Assembly: GCA_964394585.1 (NCBI GenBank)
Contig: CAYMYI010000022.1
Location: 1 to 45,715 of the forward strand
DNA: 45,715 nt
Direction of reading: 5' to 3'
Origin: CAYUJH01 sp964394585
GTDB lineage: Bacteria > Bacteroidota > Bacteroidia > Cytophagales > Flammeovirgaceae
The notes beneath the pieces are model-generated. The model was given only the letters and a program-made list of their open reading frames with translations, was not told the DNA's origin and made no database searches. This document shows positions 35,500 through 43,602 of this stretch, piece by piece. The position numbers were made by a program, and so were the translations under genes. Numbering within the stretch: position 1 is the first letter of the stretch; each line of letters opens with the position of its first letter.

Positions 35500-38400
35500 T
35501 TACTGCTGTGAGTTTGCCGATACACCCGCACAGGTAGTTTCTTTAGGGATACCTTTACCTACAAACTTCTCCCACTCTTCATCGGTAAGATTACGATCTA
35601 GCTTGCCGCAAAGCCTATCTGACATTTCTTTCATATTAGTTGGGTAGTACCTGATGGTTTTATCGATAGTGCCCACAATAATATGCTGTGCATTAGCACT
35701 AAACGCAGTAGATTGTGCCCATGAGCCCAAATCGCTAAGTACTACGGGGTCTTCGTCGAGGTTATCGGCTTGCCATATACGGACTGTGCCATCTAAACTT
35801 GCGGTTGCGATAAAATTCCCTTCTGGGCTTACTGTGATATCGATAATCCGCGCTTGGTGCCCTTCTAAAGTGTTGACAATGGTGTTTTCGTCGATGTCCC
35901 AAATGTACACGATACCACTCACATACCCCTGTATTAAGTAGTGGTGTTGAGGGGAGTATGCTAAGGCACTGCCTACTTCGCCCGGAGGAGCAAATATGGG
36001 GAATTCAGTATTCCCATTTTGTAAATCCCATTGTTCGAGTTTACCGTCTTCTTGTAGTCCATATACAATGCGATTTTTGGTAACAGAAACCGATTTAACC
36101 GGGGCAGAAGCAATGGCAATTTCTCTAGGAATGGGGGAGTCTACAGTCCAGTGTAAAATACGCTGATCAGCTCCGGTAGAAATAAGTTCAGAGGTGTTTT
36201 CTATAAAGTTAAGCGACCATACGGCTCCTTGATGTCCTTTCAAAGTTCTTTGTTGCGAAGGGTTTTCCAAATTAATAAGTTGAATGCCCGATTCGTTCGT
36301 GCCGCACGCTAACCATTGGTTGTTGGTGCTCAATGCTACAGAGCGATAGATGTAATTTCCTTCGTAAACCACTTCAGGGGTTTGTTGAGCTCCTCTTGCC
36401 AAGTTCCATCTCAAAATGCGGCCATCGCTTCCTACCGAATAAATGATTTCTCGTTTTTGAGTAACAACCATATCGCGCACGGCATCTTGGTGCCCGGCTA
36501 AAATATTGAAAGAGTCGCCTTCGAGGCGTTTTTCGGCAAAGTAAAGCCCATCGTATAAGTCAGGATGATACGGGTTACCCTCGTAGCGTTCATGGAAAAG
36601 GTATGCCTGCTTAGCTACTAAAGCTCGTTGCGTGGTATCGCTCAGTCGTAGCGACTTTACTGCCATGGTTTGTCCTAGCGATAGGTAGCGCAATCGTTCG
36701 GCACGTTGAGCATTCTCATCGGCCTCTTGCCGTGCTTTTGTGGCTTTGTCAAGGTTTTGTTGGGCGATAATTTGCTGTTGTTCTGCAATTTTACGGGCGC
36801 TATCCGCTTCTTCTGCACTAATCACAGCTTGCAGGCGAGCTTGTTCGGCGAGTTGCCGCTGCAAATCGGCTTTGCGCTTTTCTTCTAAGGCTATTTGTTC
36901 TTGCTTTCGGGCTTTTTCGGCGGCTTCTCTGGCAGCTTCAAGGTTAAGCTGCGCATCTTCTCGGGCTTTTTCGGCTGCTTTTGCATTTTGTTGCGCTAAC
37001 GATTCTGCTGCACGTGCGGCTTCCGTTTGTTTTTCTGCTTTTACGTAGTTCTCTTCAGCTTCTTTAGCTTTTAGGTAAGAAAATAATACAAGGAGTAGTG
37101 CCCCGATAACGGCAATGGTCAGCACTAATGTAATGATTTTTTGGCGCTGGATTGCCCGTTTTTGGAGGCGGTCTTTACTACGCTGTTCGTCGTCGTAAAC
37201 TTTTTGGCTGGTTTCTAAGAACACCATGGTACGCTCGAAGGCAGCATCGTAACGTTGTGCCCAAACTAAGTTGGGTTTTACTTTACTCCGCCAATTGAGC
37301 GCGAGTTGCAAATCGGGAGGTCGCCAAAGAGGGGTTTTCCCCATTTGGTATAGCGTTGCGGCTTCTGCCAAACGTAAGTATGTTTTTACCGCTTCGGCTT
37401 CGTTTTCCACCCACTCACGGCAGCGCACCCATATTCGCATTAAACTTTCATGCGAAATATCAATAATCGAGTCATCATCGAGGGAAACGGTCGGCGGGGG
37501 CATTAATAGCGTGCGGCCGGTCATCCGAAATCTTTCGATGACCTCTACTACCTCTTGGGTACTCACTCGGGCAATGGCTGCAATATCGCCTAAGCGTGTG
37601 GGGCGGCGGACTCCTCTGCCATCGTTCCCTTTTTCTGTAAGGGTTTTAAACAATGTCGCACAGATTTCGCGTTGTGGTTTGGTGAGTTCTTCAAAAGCCT
37701 CATCAGCATGTTGCGAAAGAGCGCCTTCCATCCGTCCGATTGCTTCATAATGTATTAAGTCGATTGGCCCGCTTTCTTTTCCATGTTTCGTCCAATAATC
37801 CCATGTACGCATAAGGGCGTGTTGCAAAATGGGCAGCTGATCGGGGTTTTCGCCTAAGTCGTTCAAGAGGCGCTGTACCAAACGGGGGGTCATGGCACCA
37901 CCACCCACAGCAACAGGACCTAAAATAGCTTCCCGTTTTTGGTCGCGCGTCATCTGAGGGATCAGATAGTGGCTATCATTAATTAAAGAAGTGAGTTGCG
38001 GGTATTGGGCGCAATCGCCTATATAATCTGAGCGCATGGTCATCACGATATAAATCAGAATTTCAGTTTGCTCCACTACTTCTACAAGTAATTTGACAAA
38101 TGCGGCTGACTCATTAATCGAAAAGGTGTCGTCTTCAAGGCGGTTAAATCGGAATAGTTCCTCAAACTGATCGACCAAAAGCAAGATGTTTTCGTCTTCT
38201 TCTCTGCGGCTGCGTTTGATTATTTCGACTAAACCCAACGAGCTACTTCGTAAGATGGATTGCTTAGATTGAATAGCAATATTTTTTTCTTCTTCGTTGG
38301 CTATATCGCCTTCTGTTTTTACAATTGCCTCGGCTAAATTACGAATAGGCGAAATACCGGGGCGGGTAACTACAACACGCCAATTCGACCCAGTACCTGC

Positions 38401-38631
38401 CATGAAACCACCATGAAGATTAGGGATAAGCCCACAATACATTAGGGAAGATTTACCACTGCCTGAGGTACCAAGGATGGCAATAAATCGGTTTTCTTTT
38501 AATTTCTCGATAACCTCATCCACCTGCCCTTCTCTTCCGAAAAAAAGATGGGTTTCTTCCGTCCTAAACGGGCGAAGCCCCGGGAAGGGGTTTTCAGTAA
38601 GGGCAATATCTTGAGTAGTGGTTAAAGACAT
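35500..38631 (-). CDS. Membrane-anchored nSTAND1 NTPase with WD40 repeats
   Basis: A 1043-residue protein. The N-terminal nSTAND1 NTPase begins NPFPGLRPFRTEETHLFFGR and has the P-loop GTSGSGKSS (54-62) and Walker B LLLVDQFEELF, followed by the winged-helix-like region. A strong membrane helix lies at about 497-518 (IITLVLTIAVIGALLLVLF) with basic residues before it. About 145 residues of Ala/Glu-rich coiled coil follow, then a WD40 propeller (about 700-1020) with repeats such as LKGHQGAVWSLNF and LEGHQARIIDITVSPEGNFI. By the positive-inside rule the NTPase is cytoplasmic and the propeller periplasmic. It is sandwiched between a TIR-like gene (26 nt) and an OMP gene (8 nt). Confidence 0.92.
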   Translation of the reverse strand: MSLTTTQDIALTENPFPGLRPFRTEETHLFFGREGQVDEVIEKLKENRFIAILGTSGSGKSSLMYCGLIPNLHGGFMAGTGSNWRVVVTRPGISPIRNLAEAIVKTEGDIANEEEKNIAIQSKQSILRSSSLGLVEIIKRSRREEDENILLLVDQFEELFRFNRLEDDTFSINESAAFVKLLVEVVEQTEILIYIVMTMRSDYIGDCAQYPQLTSLINDSHYLIPQMTRDQKREAILGPVAVGGGAMTPRLVQRLLNDLGENPDQLPILQHALMRTWDYWTKHGKESGPIDLIHYEAIGRMEGALSQHADEAFEELTKPQREICATLFKTLTEKGNDGRGVRRPTRLGDIAAIARVSTQEVVEVIERFRMTGRTLLMPPPTVSLDDDSIIDISHESLMRIWVRCREWVENEAEAVKTYLRLAEAATLYQMGKTPLWRPPDLQLALNWRSKVKPNLVWAQRYDAAFERTMVFLETSQKVYDDEQRSKDRLQKRAIQRQKIITLVLTIAVIGALLLVLFSYLKAKEAEENYVKAEKQTEAARAAESLAQQNAKAAEKAREDAQLNLEAAREAAEKARKQEQIALEEKRKADLQRQLAEQARLQAVISAEEADSARKIAEQQQIIAQQNLDKATKARQEADENAQRAERLRYLSLGQTMAVKSLRLSDTTQRALVAKQAYLFHERYEGNPYHPDLYDGLYFAEKRLEGDSFNILAGHQDAVRDMVVTQKREIIYSVGSDGRILRWNLARGAQQTPEVVYEGNYIYRSVALSTNNQWLACGTNESGIQLINLENPSQQRTLKGHQGAVWSLNFIENTSELISTGADQRILHWTVDSPIPREIAIASAPVKSVSVTKNRIVYGLQEDGKLEQWDLQNGNTEFPIFAPPGEVGSALAYSPQHHYLIQGYVSGIVYIWDIDENTIVNTLEGHQARIIDITVSPEGNFIATASLDGTVRIWQADNLDEDPVVLSDLGSWAQSTAFSANAQHIIVGTIDKTIRYYPTNMKEMSDRLCGKLDRNLTDEEWEKFVGKGIPKETTCAGVSANSQQ

Positions 38632-38657
38632 ATGCTAGAAACGAACAAAAAGTTGGT

Positions 38658-40115
38658 TCAGTACTGTGTAGGTTGTTGCTCGTTAAATTTGGAAACTTCT
38701 GCTAAAAACGTTTCTAGAGATCGTGGGGAAAATTCACCTTTATTTAGAATAACAAGTGCATCGCTATATTGTCTGTTGCGTTGTTGAATTTCTTGCAAAC
38801 GCCATGCATTTTGTTCAGAGTCAGTGAAAATAGCTTTATTCTGCAAAGGTGTCATACGTCCCATACCGGGCGATTTTAGTACATCTTGCAGTTTTGAAAT
38901 GAGCCATGCTTCCGTGGCGCGGCTAAAGAATATAATTAACCCATCGCAGGCATTTAAATTCCGTTGGTGTTCGGCACGAGCATTTTGTAGGTTTTGATCG
39001 CTTAGTTGAGTTTTCAGCACGTTATATCCTTGTTGTGATAGCCATTGGTATATAGGTTCACTTGCAGGTTCATCGCGCTGATCTACAATTAAATATAGTG
39101 TTTTTTGGTTAGAATAGCCGTTAGCAACAGCGCTTTCTTGCGTTTGTGCAGTTGCGGGGAGTGTAGCATAGTTTTCTAAATATTCTAACACTACTGTTTT
39201 GAAGTCTTCAATATGATTTTGTAAAAACTCACTTCCGTACTGTTTTTCTACATTTCGGTTAAGTTGCTCTATATACATTCGTTGGCGTTCGTTGCGGATG
39301 TCTTCTACATGCGGCAGCCAAATGAAACGTTTAAACAGATTGCCCTCTTGCTTTTTCGCCTTCGCATATTGGGAGGCTTCTAAGTTTTGAAACTCTACGA
39401 TGGATATGGGCTGGTCTTCCAATAATTGCCCATAGGTTTCCCCTATCATATGAATGGAAAGGCAACATCGTGCCAAATCTTTTTGCATTTGGTCGCGCAA
39501 TGTTTGGCTATTTAATGTGCCTTCGCCTTTGGGAAGTACACGGTATCCATGGCGTTGTAACTCACGCTTTACCATGTGGCGCTTCTTGGCAAAATCAGCG
39601 CTTACTTGAGCTAAATATACAGATAGTGTTTCTTCTTCGTTGCCTTGTTGCAAAATATCATGCGCTAAATCGTTCAAGCTTAGCCAAAATGATTTTTCCG
39701 CTTCTTCTGTAAAAAAGTCGGTTACTTCAAGAAAAGTATTTGGGGTGGCATCTTCTAAATAAAAAGGATATGAGGGGATGCTCTGTAGCCAAGTAGGTTG
39801 ATCTGATAAAGGAACGTAACACTTCACTGCTTTAAAAATATTGGTACCTTTTTGGGCGCATTGTTCGAGGATACTCAAGTACGAGGTATAAGCAGGGGTA
39901 TGGAGTGTAGGTGATACTACCAAAATCAGCGAAGTATTTTCTGTGAGCACATTAGTTGTGAAAGAACTCAATTCGCATAGCGAAAAGGTAGGATGCTCTG
40001 AGGTAATTTCGGCAGTAACTCGTTGCAAAAAAGTAGCAAACACGCTAACCCATGCATGAGGTTGCGTAGTATTTGGTTCGTTATCAGCTTGTGTATGAAG
40101 TATATAGGTGTTCAA
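38658..40115 (-). CDS. Protein with three TIR-like modules
   Basis: A 485-residue cytoplasmic protein. The middle part (about 163-290) fits the TIR-like domains found with STAND NTPases: LSVYLAQVSADFAKKRHMVK, HGYRVLPKGEG, CCLSIHMIGETYGQLLED, SIVEFQNLEASQYA (a possible catalytic Glu) and FIWLPH. The first 130 residues (YILHTQAD, SLILVVSPTLHTPAYTSYL) and the last 140 (LYLIVDQRDEP, GYNVLKTQ, CDGLIIFFSRATEAWLISKL) look like further copies of the same flavodoxin-like fold. The start is a TTG; the frame upstream offers no ATG or GTG before a stop. TIR domains often cleave NAD+, but that activity is not shown here. It is cotranscribed with the nSTAND1 gene. Confidence 0.72.
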   Translation of the reverse strand: MNTYILHTQADNEPNTTQPHAWVSVFATFLQRVTAEITSEHPTFSLCELSSFTTNVLTENTSLILVVSPTLHTPAYTSYLSILEQCAQKGTNIFKAVKCYVPLSDQPTWLQSIPSYPFYLEDATPNTFLEVTDFFTEEAEKSFWLSLNDLAHDILQQGNEEETLSVYLAQVSADFAKKRHMVKRELQRHGYRVLPKGEGTLNSQTLRDQMQKDLARCCLSIHMIGETYGQLLEDQPISIVEFQNLEASQYAKAKKQEGNLFKRFIWLPHVEDIRNERQRMYIEQLNRNVEKQYGSEFLQNHIEDFKTVVLEYLENYATLPATAQTQESAVANGYSNQKTLYLIVDQRDEPASEPIYQWLSQQGYNVLKTQLSDQNLQNARAEHQRNLNACDGLIIFFSRATEAWLISKLQDVLKSPGMGRMTPLQNKAIFTDSEQNAWRLQEIQQRNRQYSDALVILNKGEFSPRSLETFLAEVSKFNEQQPTQY

Positions 40116-40212
40116 AGAGGGTATGTAGTTAAGAGTAATCTCGTAAATCAGGTATAGTACTCAATAAAAAACAAGTATTTGTTTTGCGCAAGCGTATTGA
40201 ATAGAAAACATA

Positions 40213-43200
40213 TTAGTTTAATGCTGCAGCTTCGGAGTGAGAGGAAACCTCTTCTTTGTTGGTTACATATGCGGTAATATTTCCTATTATTTTTTCCGCA
40301 AATTCTGCACGAGAACCCAATACCTTGTAAAAGGTAACAGTATCCATTTGCCAAACTACAGTGTCGTCTTCAGCAACAATACGTGCATCTTTAGGGGGAA
40401 AATCAAGCATAAAAGAGGTACATAACTGTTTTGCATAGAAGTGAGAAATCTCGCTGGTTAAGTCGTTAACCACTTGTAAGCTACCACTGTGTACTACCCA
40501 TACAAACGCTGTTTTTTCTTTTTTAGTCTCACTTTGGTACTGCTCTCCTGATTTTAGGTATATGGTTCGGATGCCGTCGGCAATTTCTGAAAGTTCGGTA
40601 CCGTTTAATCCTTTAAAAATTTCTAATTCGAATAAAACTCGAATACGATTAAACTCAGTTTGTTCGAGAAATGCCTCGGGCGTAGGATTTTGTTTCCATG
40701 CATATTGCAGGTGGTCTTGCACTTGGTGAGGAACCCGGTGAGTATACTTTGCCGTTTCTCCAGGCGATAGTGCCTCCAATGCCCAAGCTGCCATTTCGTG
40801 GAGTAGCGGGTCAGTGTTGAACAGCTGAGCGATAAGATCAGGGCAGATTGTACTGCCTTGCGTATGGGCATATGCATACAACGCGCAGGCTTTTGTCCAG
40901 CGGCTAATTTGGTTGATGTCGCGGTTTATAATTTGAATAAGCACTTCTAACGAGCTAAAAGGTTCTCTAGGGAAGTCGCTTTCAAGTTTACGTAGTTTGT
41001 CGCTGGTTGAAATATCGTCGAGTAATGGAATAAACTTGCGTTTTAAATCTTCTTCAATGAAGATATCGAGAAGCTCAAGGGCATACCCTATGCTATCTGG
41101 TGTACCACCGATTAAGTTTTCTTTCACAAGTTGTACGGAGAGGCGGTCGTATAATAGTGCTAAGTATAAGAAAATGCGATTTAGATTTTCAGATAGTTCA
41201 TCCTCTAAGGCAGTTTGTAGTAAGGTGTGGTAAGAGTCGTTCCGAATTTCAGTGAGAGCAGCTTCGTTCCAAATCAGTTTGGCAGCTTCTTCCATAAGAG
41301 CATCTTTTACATATACTCGGTAGGTCTCATCGGCTTGCCAACCTGAATTATACAGTGCCCTAAATACGCGATATACAATCAGCTTATCGGGGTATTCAAT
41401 TTTATCGAGCAGCAGCTGAATAGCTTCTTGCCCACCAATTCTGCCATATATTTCAATAATATCTACCATTACCCGCTGCGATTGCCCGTTTTTGTAGAAA
41501 TTGACTTCTAGGGGGTGCAAGGCGTGTTTCCCGTATAACACCAGTGCAGAATTGGCGGCACTTTCGTAGGTAGGGATTGCTTGGTGCTCAATTACAATGG
41601 CTAGGGCATCTAGCTCCTTGTTTCTGCCGGCTACCAGCAACGCTTCAGTGCGTACTTTGGGGGAAAGGTCGCGCAGTAAAAGTACAAGTATTTGAAAAGC
41701 ATCAGGTCCATAGTTATCATCTAAGTAGCGGAGAGCGTCGAACCGATCTTGAGCATACTGAGACGATGCCAATTCTACTATTTTTTGGGGTGATTTCCCT
41801 TGTTTTTTTGATTCCTTGAGAGCTTCTAATACAAGGTGGGCATATTCGAGCAAATGGGGGTTATCGGTTACTTTAGAAAAAATGCGCAGTGTGCGAATAG
41901 CGTCGAACAGTTTTAAGTCTAAGATAGTAGTAAGCGCCTCCATCTGCATTTTTTCGGCATCGAGCAGGGCAAACGAGAGTAAATTAGATCGAAACAAGAA
42001 AGGGTCTACTTGCTCCATAATGCGCAGCAATGCGAGCTGTACCTGTTCGTTTTCCGAGGCCTCAAACTGGTTCATCAATGTTTTTTGCACCGAAAGCTGC
42101 TCGGTTTGTAGAATTCGCTCTTGTGGATTTTTTTGCGCTTGCAACGAGGTGGTAAGAGCCGAGCGGTACATGTGGTAAAGCTGATAGGTAACGATACCCC
42201 AACCCAAAATAATAATGAAAAGGATGTAGTTATTGAAAATGATATTATAAAATGCAAACGAAGTAATGAAGGTCATGAGCAACCCCGCAAGTAGTGTGGC
42301 GGATTCTTTTACGAAACCTTCGATTTTGGTTTGGATATCATACCGGACTGATTCGTGCAGAGGGAAGAAGAAAATTTTGATGGTGGGGCTTTCGAGCGAA
42401 TCGCGCAGAGCATCGGTAATTAGTTTGCTCAAAATCACTAAGAGGAAAAAGAACAGGAATGTTTCGCTATCGTTTGTGTAACCAAAATAGGAGCCTACAA
42501 AGGTGCTCGCAAGCCCAAAAATGATGAGAATACCCGGTAGGAGTAAAAGAGAACCGCGAAGCCCGTATATCTCAATAATTTTATCGTTCAAGAAGGTCTG
42601 CACGGCAAATGAGGTAATCATGATAGTACCGCTGAAAAAGGCTAAGAAGTTGTTTCGTCCTACTGAGTCGGCAGCGTCAAAACGGGCATCGGTTACGGTT
42701 AAGAACGAATAATTGATAAAGCGTGCCGCCATCACCGAGCAAATCACAAATAACGCCATCAGGAGTACATACCTACGCTGCCCTACCCACCGTGTATTTT
42801 CATTTTGATGAAGTAGATCGGTTCTGGTAGCATCTTTTTCCTGAAGTTGGAAGCGTCGATAAATGATGCTGTATAGAAGCAAGCATCCTACAACACTTAT
42901 AAAGCTGATGTACAGAAGTTCGGTGGATTCTAGTAAATAGGTTTGTACAGGCGGAATGGCGAAAAAAGCGAAAATAGTCGCGATGGCTTGCCCGGTATCA
43001 ATCCCACCGGAAAGGCGTTTCGCTACTCTTACTGAAAATAAACGCCCAAACAAAATCCAGAACATTAAGATAATGATGGCATTCAAAGGACCTAATGCTA
43101 CAAAGGCGGTAAATACCATAGTGGGTTCTGCAACGCCATAGTTCAGAATAAAAGCGATTAGGGCAAGACCTATGGCGGCTAAGCTGAGAATGGTCAACGA

Positions 43201-43452
43201 AGTGCGGCGAAACCCAAAGTAGCGTTGTAAGGTCGAAAAAAGTAAGGTGGAGAAAATCCCTGCCAAACCGGCAGCGATCGTAGCGCGGGGAAGGTCTTTC
43301 TCTTCATCGAAAATATCAAGAAAAAGTGCCGTAACGGCAATGTCGTAAGTAGCCACAAATATCCCTGTACAAAAGCCAATCCCGAGGAGGAGAGAAATTC
43401 TGCCCCACTCGGCGTTATTGCCGTTTATCAGCTTTAGCAGTAGCTTTTTCAT
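40213..43452 (-). CDS. NTT-like membrane transporter fused to HEAT repeats and a cNMP-binding-like domain
   Basis: A 1079-residue fusion. Residues 1-430 contain about twelve membrane helices and look like the nucleotide (ATP/ADP) transporter branch of the MFS (GRISLLLGIGFCTGIFVATY, ESPTIKIFFFPLHESVRYDI). A long soluble alpha-helical part (about 450-930) has HEAT-like repeats (FDALRYLDDNYGPDAFQIL, LSPKVRTEALLVAGRNKEL, LLHEMAAWALEALSPGE). The last 120 residues (LFELEIFKGLNGTELSEIAD, VWVVHSGSLQVV) resemble a cyclic-nucleotide-binding fold lacking the full phosphate-binding cassette. It is 97 nt upstream of the TIR-like gene in the same direction and may lead its operon. Transport activity is an inference. 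Confidence 0.75.
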   Translation of the reverse strand: MKKLLLKLINGNNAEWGRISLLLGIGFCTGIFVATYDIAVTALFLDIFDEEKDLPRATIAAGLAGIFSTLLFSTLQRYFGFRRTSLTILSLAAIGLALIAFILNYGVAEPTMVFTAFVALGPLNAIIILMFWILFGRLFSVRVAKRLSGGIDTGQAIATIFAFFAIPPVQTYLLESTELLYISFISVVGCLLLYSIIYRRFQLQEKDATRTDLLHQNENTRWVGQRRYVLLMALFVICSVMAARFINYSFLTVTDARFDAADSVGRNNFLAFFSGTIMITSFAVQTFLNDKIIEIYGLRGSLLLLPGILIIFGLASTFVGSYFGYTNDSETFLFFFLLVILSKLITDALRDSLESPTIKIFFFPLHESVRYDIQTKIEGFVKESATLLAGLLMTFITSFAFYNIIFNNYILFIIILGWGIVTYQLYHMYRSALTTSLQAQKNPQERILQTEQLSVQKTLMNQFEASENEQVQLALLRIMEQVDPFLFRSNLLSFALLDAEKMQMEALTTILDLKLFDAIRTLRIFSKVTDNPHLLEYAHLVLEALKESKKQGKSPQKIVELASSQYAQDRFDALRYLDDNYGPDAFQILVLLLRDLSPKVRTEALLVAGRNKELDALAIVIEHQAIPTYESAANSALVLYGKHALHPLEVNFYKNGQSQRVMVDIIEIYGRIGGQEAIQLLLDKIEYPDKLIVYRVFRALYNSGWQADETYRVYVKDALMEEAAKLIWNEAALTEIRNDSYHTLLQTALEDELSENLNRIFLYLALLYDRLSVQLVKENLIGGTPDSIGYALELLDIFIEEDLKRKFIPLLDDISTSDKLRKLESDFPREPFSSLEVLIQIINRDINQISRWTKACALYAYAHTQGSTICPDLIAQLFNTDPLLHEMAAWALEALSPGETAKYTHRVPHQVQDHLQYAWKQNPTPEAFLEQTEFNRIRVLFELEIFKGLNGTELSEIADGIRTIYLKSGEQYQSETKKEKTAFVWVVHSGSLQVVNDLTSEISHFYAKQLCTSFMLDFPPKDARIVAEDDTVVWQMDTVTFYKVLGSRAEFAEKIIGNITAYVTNKEEVSSHSEAAALN

Positions 43453-43546
43453 TTTTTGGGATAATTATTCAATTGTAAGGAGGTATTTTGCCTTTGTAAC
43501 GTAACAAATAGAGTATCAATATATAATAATTGAAAACCGAACAAAC

Positions 43547-43584
43547 AAAAAAAGAGCAGGTGCTTTGAATGCGAGCCTGCGTCT
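43547..43584 (-). terminator. Rho-independent terminator after gltB
   Basis: On the minus strand GCAGG (43580-43576 complement) pairs with CCTGC (43561-43557 region), extended by AGA/TCT across a one-base bulge, and is followed by seven T residues (complement of A run 43547-43553). It lies about 20 nt past the true gltB stop at 43603. Confidence 0.75.
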
Positions 43585-43602
43585 TTACAAGATTTCTGCT
43601 GG

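Noticed and set aside
37271..37750. A 159-residue plus-strand frame inside the nSTAND1 gene
   Set aside because: Antisense to a conserved NTPase region, no recognisable domain.
40167..40186. AT-rich hairpin (7-bp stem) between the transporter fusion and the TIR-like gene
   Set aside because: The stem holds only A-T pairs plus one C-G and has only a short T tail; it may be chance in AT-rich DNA, so no terminator is claimed.
43505..43512. TCTATTTG as a promoter element for the transporter fusion
   Set aside because: One mismatch to TAnnTTTG and no TTG at the right spacing.
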